Shown here piece after piece: positions 11,567 to 22,139 of a DNA stretch of 64,000 nt; positions within the stretch are counted from its first letter, which is position 1; each line of letters starts with the position of its first letter. This DNA is from Elymus sibiricus (lineage: Eukaryota > Streptophyta > Magnoliopsida > Poales > Poaceae). A program made the position numbers and the translations under genes. Under the pieces are notes generated by a model. That model had not been told where the DNA came from. It saw nothing but the letters and a program-made list of their open reading frames with translations, and searched no databases. The stretch is from NCBI GenBank assembly GCA_039707655.1, contig CM077667.1:158576642-158640641 (forward strand), written 5' to 3'.

Positions 11567-14412
11567 TGTAAGAGCACATTTATCCATGTGTGGTTTTGGT
11601 AATTGATGACAATCCCTATGGACTAATGGTTGCCTTGAGTTATATTCGAAGGATTTGTCCGTAGGTACTTCTTGAAGTCCATCTGTTGGTTTCAAGGTGT
11701 TTATATGGTGACCAAGGTGGTATTCAAGGTTTATCCAAAGATTGGTCATGTGGGAGTTGAGCTTATTGCAAGCATGTCTTGAACAAGAAGATTGTGTGAG
11801 CATTCATGTTTACCTTCAAGACATCATCTTTATGAAGAGAGAAGATAAGACACAAGGTTGATCAAGATTAAGGCAAAGAATGATTCAAGTTGATCACCAC
11901 ACAAAGCGTAGAAGATGTACCAAGTGGGATCAAGTGATCCCATGGTATGGTAAGCATTGTCCATTACGCTTTGTGTACTAACCCATGGTCTACGTGAGAG
12001 TTCGTTGTGGGGTTAGGTATATTTCCATAGGTTTGCATCAAGAGGAAGATCTCATACAACCCATGGAGGATGACATCAAGTGGTGATCGTCATCAAGGTT
12101 GCGGTGTGCAAGTTCAAGTGAAGCATCACGGAGAGATCATGCTTGAAGCTTGCCGTCCATTGTGGTGACAATGGACTTGTGAAGATGTGCCGAAGAGTGG
12201 CTGTCCCATGGTGGAGTATGGGGGAGCAATCTACTAGTCTTCATCGAGCCGACGCAATCAAGAAAGGTGGTCCATCTTGAGAAGGACAAGATCGTCATCA
12301 TCTAGCTCAAGTGGACTATGCGCAAGGCAAAGGTTTGACCTTGATAGGGTTTTCTATTTTACCGGTCTCATGGTGGTAGTTGGGAGACCGGGTTATAGGA
12401 TCGATTGCCGTACTATCAAGGGGGGCTCTCAAGTGAGTAGCTTGATCGTATCGTTCGTTGTGAGCTCAAACCATTGCATTCTTGGCATCATCATCTTTCT
12501 TGGTTCTTGGTTGGCTTTTCTCTATGTGGGTCCTTGAGCTTATGGTCAGCTTCATGACAAGCTCAAGTTCATCGAAAACGGAGTCCATATACATCTTCTA
12601 TGATGTTTTCGATGTTGGAGTTTTTGCCGGTTCTTCATTTGATAGAGGTTTCACATCTCTATATCATTGGCATTTTCATAGTGCATCTCTATATTGTTGG
12701 ATAGCTCTTGTCGTCCCGAATCCAACAAGCTTGAGTTTGCTCAATTCAGAGCTCATTTGCAGAAGTTATGGCAGTTCTGGTTTAACCGTATCCTTCCGTT
12801 TTCCTAGCTGAGTAGTTGAAGGTAGCAAGGTGCTGCAGTACAGTGGCTAGCGGTAGTACCACTCCTCGGAACCGTAGTACCGCAAGGTGCCAGCGGTAGT
12901 ACCGCTGTCTCCAGCACATGTAGCGTACACCTACGGTAGTTGCACGGAAGTAACTTTTTACTTCCGCCCCTCGGGCGGTAGTACCGAAAATTACTTCCGG
13001 TACTACCGTGCCGGATATTTTCTCGAAGCTAGCTCCAGCGGATGTAGCCCGGAAGTAATTTTTTACATCCGTGGATGCGCGGTAGTACCGCTACCCCGAG
13101 CGGTAGTACCGCTGCCTCACGGTGTCTTCTGCCGTGTGCTGCACCTGAGTGGCCGTTGAATACTACCCCCGCGGTAGTACCGCGAGGGCAGGCGGTAGTA
13201 CCGCTCCGGCAGTACTGCTGCCATGTTGCCTCGTTGCAGTAGTGTTTCATATGGCTACTACCACCCTAGCGGTAGTACCGCTCTGTGCGGGCTGTGAGGA
13301 TAACGGTTGGATTTTTTCCCACGTATAAAAGGGGGTCTTCTTCCTCATTGAACCTTATCTCTTTAGCTCGAGTTTACCCCCCATTGTTGACCTTCTTCGA
13401 GCTTGCTAACTCTCACTCCCTCCAATGATTCTTGCTAGTTCTTGAGGGAAAAGAGAGAGGAGATCTAGATCCACATTTCCACCAATCACTTTCTCTTCTA
13501 AGTGAGGGGAACCCCTTGGATCTAGATCTTGGAGTTCTTCTTGTTCTTCTTCGTTCTTCCTCTCATTTTCCTCCCTAGCATTAGTTGCTTTGGTGGGATT
13601 TGGGAGAGAAGGACTTGGGCACTCCGTGTGCCCTTGCCATTGCATTTGGTGCATAGGTTTGAGTTCTCCACGGTGATACGTGGAAGTGAGAAGTTGAGAA
13701 GCTTATTACTCTTGGGTGTTTGAGCACCCTAGAGCTTGTTCCTCTTGCGTGCTTTGGCGCCCTAGACGGTTGGTGGTGCCTCGGAGCTCAATCATTGTGG
13801 TGCAAAGCTCCGAGCAAGCGTCGGGGTCTCCAATTAAGTTGTGGAGATTGCCCCGGGCATTTGAGGTCACCACGGAAGCCATAGTCCATTGTGGTGAAGC
13901 TTTGTGGTGTTGTTGGGAGCCTCCAATTAAGTTGTGGAGTTTGCCCCAACCTTGTTTGTATGGGTTCGGTGACCGCCCTCAAGGGTCCCTTAGTGGAATC
14001 ACGGCATCTTGCATTGTGCGAGGGCGTGAGGAGATTACGGTGGCCTTAGTGGCATCTTGGGGAGCATTGTGCCTCCACACCGCTCCGAACGGATATTAGC
14101 ATCCGCAAGGGTAAGAACTTCGGGATACATCGTCGTCTCCGCGTGCCTCGGTTATCTCTTACCCGAGCCCTTTACTTATGCACTTTACTTTGTGATAGCC
14201 ATATTGTTTCATGCTTTATATCTTGCTATCACTTAGTTGTTTATCTTGCTTAGCATAAGTTGTTTGGTGCACATAGGTGAGCCTAGTTGTTTTAGGTTTT
14301 GTGCTTGTCATATTAAACGTTAGTTTTATTCCGCATTAGTTCAAGCCTAAACCGTAATTATTTTAAAGCGCCTATTCACCCCCCCCCTGTAGGCGACATC
14401 CACGTCCTTTCA
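11567..14412 (+). mobile_element. Solo LTR of a Copia-like element
   Basis: Begins TGTAAGAGCACATTTATCC and ends GTCCTTTCA. It is flanked by a perfect 5-bp duplication CTTGA (11562-11566 and 14413-14417). The start resembles the LTR start of the pol-less Copia element at 34221. No internal region is present, as expected after LTR-LTR recombination. A TATA box at 13324-13331 is preceded by an array of GCGGTAGTACCGC palindromes (12838-13285), and a poly-C tract lies near the 3' end (14379-14387), as in the 34221 element. Confidence 0.9.
12838..13285. promoter_or_regulatory. Palindrome array upstream of TATA in the solo LTR
   Basis: About ten copies of GCGGTAGTACCGC or close variants, each a perfect or near-perfect palindrome with core CGGTAGTACCG, end about 40 bp before TATAAAAG at 13324. 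Irregular spacing and strong conservation of the core suggest protein-binding sites. The factor is unknown. Confidence 0.65.
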
Positions 14413-15222
14413 CTTGATCCCTAGTATCCACTATGTTCTGAGATTGATGTTGCTATGACTTTGCCATGCTTAATGCTTGTCACTAGGGCCCGAGTGCCAT
14501 GATTTCAGATCTGAACCATTTATGTTATCACCATTATATCTATGTTCTTGATCCGGTCTTGTTAGTCATATGCACCTATTACGTGTTATGATCCGTAAAC
14601 CCCATAGTGACAATATTTGGGATACTTTCTGGTGATGACCGTAGTTTGAGGAGTTCATGTATTCACCATGTGTTAATGCTTTGTTCTGGTTCTCTATTAC
14701 AAGGAGGCCTTAATATCCCTTAGTTTCCTTATGGACCCCGCTGCCATGGGAGGGTAGGACAAAAGATGTCATGCAAGTTCTTTTCCATAAGCATGTATGA
14801 TTATTTACGGAATACATGCCTACATTACATTTATGAACTGGAGCTAGTTCTGTGTTGCCCTAGGTTATGACTGTTATATGATGAATATCATCCAATGAGT
14901 TCACCGATCCAGTGCCTACGAGTTTTCAACATATTGTTCTCGCTAAGTTACTATTGTTATTGCTACAGTTACACTTGCTACAAAACCACTGCTATCACGG
15001 TTACCGTTACTATTACTGCCACTACTGCTATCAAAACTATCATACTACTGTGCTACTGATCACTTTGCCACAGATATTTAATCTCCAGGTGTGATTGAAT
15101 TGACAACTCAATTGCTAATACTTGCAAATATTCTTTGGCTCCACTTGTGTCGAATCTATAAATTTGGGTTGAATACTCTACCCTCGAAAATTGTTGTGAT
15201 CCCCTATACTTGTGAGTTATCA

Positions 15223-16060
15223 TAGTATATGTTGCATGTAGAAAAAAAAATCAAGGCAAGAAGAGGCACTGAATGCCGTTCCGTCCACAGAGGTGACATG
15301 TTCCGTATCGAAACCACGATGCTTCTTGAGAGAAGGTCCGGTGTGCAAGAGACTTGTCCCAAATTAGTCAAAAAAATTACCATGCCGTATAAGTGCCGTG
15401 TCATGACACCGGGGTAAGTTTCAAGAATTTCAGACGAGTTTTTGATTTATGGGGATTTAAAAGCCAGGTTTCTCAATGTTTGTGGCCTAGTCACAACGCC
15501 GAGATGTTTGTAATCCATGCACGTTCATTGCATCGGACCTAAACAAGGAACCCAAGGATAGAAATATGTTTTTCAACCATTTTGGTGACATGGATTATGT
15601 GCTTTTAGTTCAAATTTGAATTGTGCACATTAAATGCCTAGAAAACTTAATTAGTGTAGTATAAAGAAAGCCAAACGAACCACTAATAATTTATAGCAGT
15701 TCTATACACCTGCCTGGAGCCCATGCATTTATAAGCACGTTGTGCGCACATGTCGTGCTAGCATGAGCTTCCTTCTTTCATAAGTTATACATTTTATATT
15801 AAAATGGTGTTCCATCCAAACACGCTTCTCCCGCCAGTCCCCCAATCGGTCTCCCGCCACTCCCCCAGTTCGTTTCCCGCTGAAGCGCCGGCCCCGTCAT
15901 CAACCTAGCTCCTCGATGAGGAGGACGAGACAAAGTAGGCCAGAGCGCAAGAGCAGCATCGCGCCATCGAGCATGAGCGAGATATCATCATCAGTCCATG
16001 TGCTCGTCGGTAGCGCCGCCATGCCACCATCGCACATGGTTTCTAGTACTGCCATAAATG
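15223..16060. other. Transposon-like spacer without a recognisable gene
   Basis: No coding evidence and no LTR. Phrasing such as gacatggattatgtgcttttagttc and the stretch near 15440-15720 resemble noncoding interior sequence of Triticeae CACTA elements as I remember them. It could be the continuation of the CACTA-like element interrupted by A1. That is a recollection and needs a search. Confidence 0.3.
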
Positions 16061-16149
16061 TCTGTGATACGTAGCTGGTCCCACGAGGTGCCCATCGGGG
16101 CACGCCTTATAAATGCTAGGAGGCAACCCTTATCAGCAAGTTGCAGCTT

Positions 16150-16245
16150 CCCAACCCCTAACCGATTCGAATGGAACTCGAAAATTAAGCGTGCCTTGGG
16201 TGGAGTTGTCCAAGGATGGGTGACCTGTTGGGAAGTTGCTAGATC
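16150..16245 (+). ncRNA. Degenerate 5S rRNA-like sequence
   Basis: The segment contains recognisable 5S rRNA internal-promoter blocks in the right order: gaactcgaaaattaagcg, then gtgccttggg (A-box area), then aaggatgggtgacctgttgg (IE/C-box area) followed by gaagt. Several substitutions and a divergent 5' part exclude a functional 5S gene. The preceding cccaacccctaacc suggests the LTR of a Cassandra-type TRIM, a family known to carry 5S sequence in its LTRs. A 5S-derived SINE is the alternative. Confidence 0.6.
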
Positions 16246-16380
16246 TCAAGGTTCATTTAGGCGGTGTGATATGATCACTACAAGCATTTAGTAGTAAGTG
16301 CATGTAGTGATATGTCAATCCGGCTAAATAAATCTTAAGATCCTTGTTTTGAAAATATATTTAAAGTGATTTTCTTTTGA

Positions 16381-16790
16381 TGTGTGTGTGTGTGTGCGTG
16401 CATGCATGTGTGTGTATCAACCCATGCATGTGTGTGGACCATGCCTCCGTTATGTGGTTTTCGAGGACACACCTATCGATGGCCCTTAGGGTATGTCATT
16501 CCTTTGACTGACAACGCTGGAACACCAAGTATGAGTGACGTGTGTGTGTGTCTCTCTCTCTTTGTGTGTGTGTGTGGACAATGCCTCCGTTATGCGGTTT
16601 TCGACGACACACCCCTAGGGTATGTCATCCCTTTGACTGACAATGCTGGAACGCCAAGGATGGGTTTCGTGTGTGTGTGTGGGTGTGTGGGTGTGTGTGT
16701 GTGTGTGTGTGCATGCGTGTGTGTGTGTGTATGTGTGTGTGCGTGTGGTTGCGTGTGTGTGTGGTTGCGTGTGTGTGTGTGCGTTTGTAT
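16381..16790. repeat. GT/TG microsatellites within a duplicated ~150-bp unit
   Basis: Long (TG)n tracts lie at 16381-16420, 16540-16580 and 16665-16780. Between them a unit with atgcctccgttatg..gttttcga.gacacacc and gtatgtcat.cctttgactgacaa appears twice (about 16440-16530 and 16580-16660). Open frames here in all directions are artefacts of the dinucleotide repeat. The tract ends exactly where the truncated Angela-like LTR begins. Confidence 0.85.
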
Positions 16791-17737
16791 GTTGGTGACC
16801 GAAGGTTGTTCGGAGTCCCGGATGAGATCCCGGACGTCACGAGGAGCTCCGGAATGGTCCGGAGGTAAAGATTGATATATAGGAAGCCCTGTTTTGGCCA
16901 CCGGAAAAGTTTCGGGTATTTCCGGTAGTGTACCGGGAGTGCCGGAGGGCCATCGGGAGGGGCCACCCACGCCGGGAGGCCACATGGGCCTGAGGGGGGT
17001 GCACCAGCCCTTAGTGGGCTGGGCAAACCAGCCCCACAAGGCCAATGCGGCTAGGGGGTGGGAGAAGGAAAGTGATAAGATCAAATCCCTTTAAAATAGG
17101 AGATAAGAGGCATTACTTGGGAAGGAGGATTACTGTTCACGCGGTACTGTTCACGCGTGTATTGTTCACGCGTGTACTGTTCACACGGCACTATTCCTCC
17201 TCCTCCAAGTTTCCTCCTCCTATAAATAGAGAGGGAGAGGGAGGGCAGAAAGATCCTAAAAAGGCCACGTGATGCCTCTCTCTCCCTCTAGATCTATTTC
17301 TCCTCTAGATCAGTTTCGGTAGTGCTTGGCGAAGCCCTGCCGGAACAGCTCCACCACCACCGTCACCACGCCGTCGTGCTGCCGGAGAACTCATCTACCT
17401 CTCCGCTCCCTCTTGCTGGATCAAGAAGGCGGAGATCGTCATCGAGCTGTACGTGTGCTGAACGCGGAGGTGCCGTCCGTTTGGCGCTAGATCGGAAGGA
17501 CCGTGATCAGGATCGCGTGACGGTTCATGATTTGATCGCAGGACGGATTGTGATTGGATCGCAGAACGGTTCATGATTAGATCGCAGGACGGATCGTGAT
17601 GGGATCGCGGGACAGCTAGCGATTTGGATCGCGAAGACGTTCGACTACACCAACCGCGTTTCTTAACGCTTCCCGCTTAGCGATCTACAAGGGTATGTAG
17701 ATCCACTCTCCCTCTAGTAGATGCTCATCACCATGGA
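16785..17737 (+). repeat. Truncated 5' LTR of the Angela-like element
   Basis: Matches 23034-23972 of the 3' LTR, including the TATAAATA box at 17221-17228 and the repeated ctgttcacgcg motif just upstream. The left ~900 bp (U3) is missing where GT repeats abut. The last 55 bp, including the CCAACA end, is also missing, and the PBS is absent. A 13-bp block present here near 16820 (gagatcccggac) is deleted in the 3' LTR. Confidence 0.9.
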
Positions 17738-19300
17738 GATCAAGATGATGGAGATCATGGTGTCATGCCGGTGACGATGGAGATCATGCCGGTGCTTTGG
17801 AGATGGAGATCAAAAGAACAAGATCATGGCCATATCATGTCACTTATGATTTGCATGTGATGTTAATCCTTTTACGCACCTTGTTTTGCTTAGGACGACG
17901 GTAGCATTATAAGGTGATCCCTCACTAAAATTTCAAGGTAAAATTGTGTTCTCCCCGAGTGTGCACCGTTGCGAAAGTTCGTCGTTTCGAGACACCACGT
18001 GATGATCGGGTGTGATAGACTCTACGTTCACATACAACGGGTGCAAGCCAGTGTTGCACGTGCGGAACACTCGGGTTAAACTTGATGAGCCTAGCATGTA
18101 CAGACATGGCCTCGAAACACAAGAGACCGAAAGGTCGAACATGAGTCATATAGTAGATATGATCAACATGAAGATGTTCACCATTGAAACAACCTCAACT
18201 CACGTGATGATCGGACTTGATTTGGTGGACTTGGATCATGTGACACTCGAATGACCAGAGGGATGTCAATTTGAGTGGGAGTTCTTAAGTAATATGATTA
18301 ATTGAACTCATTATCATGAACATAGTCAAAGTGACTTTGCAAATTATATTGTAGATCACTAGCTCGCGCTGTAGCTCCCCTGTGTTTTTATACGTTCCTA
18401 GAGAAATAGAGTTGAAAGATGATAGTAGCAATAATGCAGACTGGGTCCGTGATCTGAGGATTGTCCCATTGCTGCACAGAAGGATTATGTCCTTAATGCA
18501 CCGCTCGGTGCGCCACCCCCTCAAGCGTCGTCTGTAGATGTTGTGAACATCTGGCAGGCACGTTCTGATGACTACTTGATAGTTCAGTGCGTCATGCATT
18601 ACGGCTTAGAATTGAGGCTCCAAAAACGTTTTGAACGTCATGGAACATATGAGATGTTCTAAGAGCTAAAATTGGGATCTCAGGCTCGTGCCCGTGTTGA
18701 GAGGTATGATACCTTCAACAAGATTCTTTCTGCAAGATGAAGGAGAATAGCTCAATCGGTGAGCATGTGCTCAGATTGTCTGGGTGCTACAATCGCTTGA
18801 ATCGAGTGGGAGTTGATCTTCCAGATAAGATAGTGATTGATATAGTTCTCCAAGTCACTGTCACTAAGCTACAAGAGCTTCGTGATGAACTATAAAATGC
18901 CAGGGATGGAAATAATGATCCCTGAGCTATTCATGATGTTTGACACCGCGAAGGTAAAAATCAAAAAGGAGCATCAAGTGTTGATGGTTAGTGAAACCAC
19001 TAGTTTCGAGAAGGGCAAGGGCAAGGAGGGAAACTTCATGGATGGCAAGTCAGTTGCTGCTCCAGTGAAGAAACCCAAGGTTGAACCCAAACCCGACACT
19101 AAGTGCTTCCATTATGAGGAGAACGGTCGCTAAAGCAGAACAACCCTAGATACTTGGTAGATAAGAAGGCTGGCAACGTCGACGGAAGTATATTTGATAT
19201 ACGTGTTATTGATGTGTACCTTACTAGTACTCCTAGTAGCACCTGGGTATTGGATACCGGTTCGGTTGCTAAATGTTAGTAACTCGAAATAAAAGCTACG
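17738..19300 (+). pseudogene. Leader and gag relic of the Angela-like element
   Basis: Leader sequence rich in gatggagatca repeats is followed by broken gag reading. Recognisable pieces include YDTFNKILSAR-like sequence near 18705-18735, ending in a nucleocapsid remnant at 18882-19133 where the zinc knuckle survives only as KCFHYEENGR before a stop. Gag would form the virus-like particle. Multiple stops and frame changes leave no ORF longer than about 90 codons. Confidence 0.7.
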
Positions 19301-19399
19301 GAATAAACGGAGGCTAGCTAAGGGTGAGGTGACGATGAGTGTTGGAAGTGTTTCCAAGGTTGATGTGATCACCATCGCACGCTCTCTCTACCTTCGGGA

Positions 19400-20508
19400 T
19401 TGGTGATGAACCTAAATAAATGTTATTTGGTGTTTGCGTTGAGCATGAACGTGATTAGATCATGTTTATTGCAATACAGTTATTCATTTAAATTAGGGAA
19501 TAATGGTTATTCTGTTTACATGAATAAAACCTTCAATGGTCATGCACCCAATGAGAATGGTTTATTGAATCTTGATCGTAGTGATACACATGTTCATAAT
19601 ATTGATGCCAAAAGATACAAAGTTAATAATGATAGTACCACATACTTATGGCACTGCCGCTAAATGTCATATTGGTGTAAAACGCATGAAGAAACTCCAT
19701 GCTGATGGATCTTTGGACTCATTCGATTTCGAATCGGTTGAGACATGCGGACCATGCCTCATGGGCAAGATGACTGAGACCCCATTTTCTGGTATGATGG
19801 AGCGGGCAAGTAACTTATTGGAAATAATACATGTTGATGTATTCGGTCCAATGAGTGTTGTAGCGTGCGGTGGATATCGTTATTTTCCTACCTTCACTGA
19901 TGTTTTGAGTAGATATGGGGATATTTACTTAATGAAACACAAGTCTGTAACATTTGAAAAGTTCAAACAAAATCAGAGTGAAGATTGAGATCATCGTGAA
20001 AAGAAGATAAAATGTCTACGATATGATCGTGGAGGTGAATATCTGAGTTACGAGTTTGGTATACAACTTAAGACAATGTGGAAGTTGTTTCACAACTCAC
20101 GCCACCTGGAACACCATAGTGTGATGGTGTGTCCGAACGTCGTAGTCGTGCTCTATTGGATATGGTGCGAACTATGATGTCTCTTATCGATTTACCACTA
20201 TCATTTTAGGGTTATGCATTAGAGACAACCACATTCACTTTAAAAGGGGCACCATCTAAGTCCGTTGAGATGACACCGTATGAATTTTGGTTTGGCGGAA
20301 ACCTAAGCTGTCATTTCTTAATGTTTGGGGCTGCGACGCTTATGTGAAAAAGGGTTTTCACCTAATGAGCTCGAACCCAAAGCGGCAAATGCATCTTCAT
20401 AGAATACCCTAACGTAACAGTTGGGTAAACCTTCTATCTTAGATCCAAGCACAAAGTGTTTGTTGCTAAAACAGGTCCTTTCTCGAGAAAGAGTTTCTTT
20501 CAAAAGAA
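19400..20508 (+). pseudogene. Protease/integrase relic of the Angela-like element
   Basis: The block 19572-19988 carries the GAG-pre-integrase and integrase start: HIGVKRMKKLHADG, CGPCLMGKMTETPFSG, then IIHVDVFGPMS with the first catalytic Asp and GGYRYFPTFTD with a second region. Downstream (19990-20500) the core continues through stops and frame shifts, including a degraded TPPGTP-like stretch near 20100. The gene is inactive. Confidence 0.8.
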
Positions 20509-21640
20509 TTGAGTGGGAGGAAGATAGAACTTGATGAGGTTGTTGAACCTTTGTTTCAACCAGAGAGTAGCGCAGCGCAGAAAGTTGTTCCTGTGGAGCC
20601 TACGTTAGTTGAAGAGGAAGTTAATGGTGATGATCATGAAGCTTCGGATCAAGTTACTATCGAACCTCGTAGGTCAACAAGGACGCGTACTACTCCTGAG
20701 TGGTACGGCAACCCTGTCTTAGAGGTCATGTTGTTGGACAACGATGAACCTACGAGCTATGGAGAAGCGATGATGGGCCCGAATTCCAAGAAATGGTTAG
20801 AGGCCATGAAATCCAAGATGAGATCCATGTATGAAAACAAAGTATGGGGTTTGGAAGTATTACCTGAAGGGCGAAAGGCCATTCAGAATAAATGGATCTT
20901 TGAAAGGAAGACGGACGCGGACGGTAATGTCACCGTCTATAAAGCTCGACTTGTGGCAAAGGGTTTTTCACAAGATCAAGGAGTTGACTACGATGAGACT
21001 TTCTCACCCGTAGCGATGCTGAAGTCTGTTGGAATTACGTTAGCAGTTGCTACATTTTTCGATTATGAAATCTGAAAGATCGATGTCAAAACAGAGTTTC
21101 CTTAACGGTTTCCGTGAGGAAAGGTTGTATGTGATACAACCAGAAGGTTTTGTCAGTCCTAAGGATGCTAAAATGTATGCAAACTCCAGCGATCCTTCTA
21201 TGGACTAGAGCAAGCATCTCGGAGTTGGAATATATGCTTTGATGAGATGATCAAAGTTTTTGGGTCTATACAAAGTTTATGAGAAACTTGTATTTACAAT
21301 AAAGTGAGTGGGAGCACTATAGAATTTCTGATAAGCATATGTGGATGACATATTGTTGATCGGAAATGATGTAGAATTTCTGGAAAGCATAAAGGGTTGT
21401 TTGAAAGGAGTTTTTCAAAGAAAAACCTAGAATGAAGCTACTTAAATATTGGGCATCAGGATCTATAGAGATAGATCAAGACGTCTGATAAGACTTTCAA
21501 TGAGTACATACCTTGATAAAATTTTGAAAGAGTTCAAAATAGATCAGTCAAAGAAAGAGTTCTTGCCTGATTTGTAAGGTGTGGAGTTGAGTGAGACTCA
21601 AAGCTCGACCACGGCAGAAGAAAGAGAAAGGACGAAGGTC
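20509..21640 (+). pseudogene. Reverse transcriptase relic (Copia RVT_2) of the Angela-like element
   Basis: An open stretch of 188 codons (20509-21075) includes RRSTRTRTTPEWYG and the RVT_2 start: EAMKSKMRSMYENKVW, NKWIFERKTDADG, YKARLVAKGFSQDQGVDYDETFSPV. After the stop at 21073 the palm region continues in broken form. The usual YVDD box is recognisable only as a decayed ataagcatatgtggatgaca near 21330. No active enzyme is possible. Confidence 0.85.
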
Positions 21641-22139
21641 GTCCCCTATGCCTTATCCATAGGCTCTGTATAGTATGCCACGTTGTGTACCGCACCTAGT
21701 GTGTGCCTTACCATGAGTCTGTCAAGGGGTACAAGAGTGGTCCAGGAGTGGATCACTGGACAGCGGTCAAAATTATCCTTAGTAACTAGAGGACTAAGGA
21801 AATGTTTCTCGGTTATGGAGGTGATAAAGAGTTCGTCGTAAAGGGTTACGTCGATGCAGGCTTTGACACCTATCCGGATGACTCTGAGTAGCAATCCGGA
21901 TACGTATAGTGGAGCACCATTTGGAATAGCTCCAAGTGGAGCGTGGTAGCAGTATCTACAGTAAGACATATAGATTTGCAAAGAACACACGGATCTGAAT
22001 GTTGCAGACCATTGACTAAATACCTCTCTCACATGCAAAGCATGATCGAACCCCAGAACTCATTGGGTGTTAGATTCATAACAATGTAAATCACATGGTG
22101 ATGTGAACTAGATTATTGACTCTAGTGCAAGTGGGAGAC
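21641..22139 (+). pseudogene. RNase H relic and 3' end of the Angela-like element
   Basis: Fragments of a Copia RNase H are readable: a VDAGFDTYPDDSE-like segment near 21850-21890 and a SGAPFGIAPSGAW-like segment near 21908-21945. They are followed by noncoding sequence and the purine-rich tract agtgggagac at 22130-22139, which abuts the LTR. Confidence 0.7.

Larger units (their letters stand above)
9315..15222 (+). mobile_element. Athila-like Ty3/gypsy element A1, 5'-truncated, no pol
   Basis: A plus-strand element fragment with an internal ORF (9337-10160), about 800 bp of noncoding sequence, a purine tract (AAGCTTGGGGGAG) at 10944-10956, and a 3' LTR beginning TGATACG at 10958 and ending at 15222. 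The 5' LTR and PBS are missing, and no RT or integrase is present. The TGATACRTC LTR start, the purine tract and the GGTGGGTTGTGCCCACC promoter motif are shared with A2 and A3 in this window. Lineage assignment is by that resemblance. Confidence 0.7.
10958..15222 (+). repeat. 3' LTR of A1, interrupted by a solo LTR
   Basis: Starts TGATACGTCTCCGTCG and ends CCTATACTTGTGAGTTATCA. A TATA box lies at 11284-11290, preceded by the GC-rich hairpin-like segment ending ggtgggttgtgcccacc near 11240. Removing the nested solo LTR and one target duplicate gives an LTR of about 1.41 kb. The end sequence closely matches the A2 LTR end near 31960-31982. Confidence 0.85.

Noticed and set aside
16384..17084. 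Long frames rich in Cys/Val or Thr/His
   Set aside because: They are translations of GT/AC dinucleotide repeats and of Angela-like LTR sequence.
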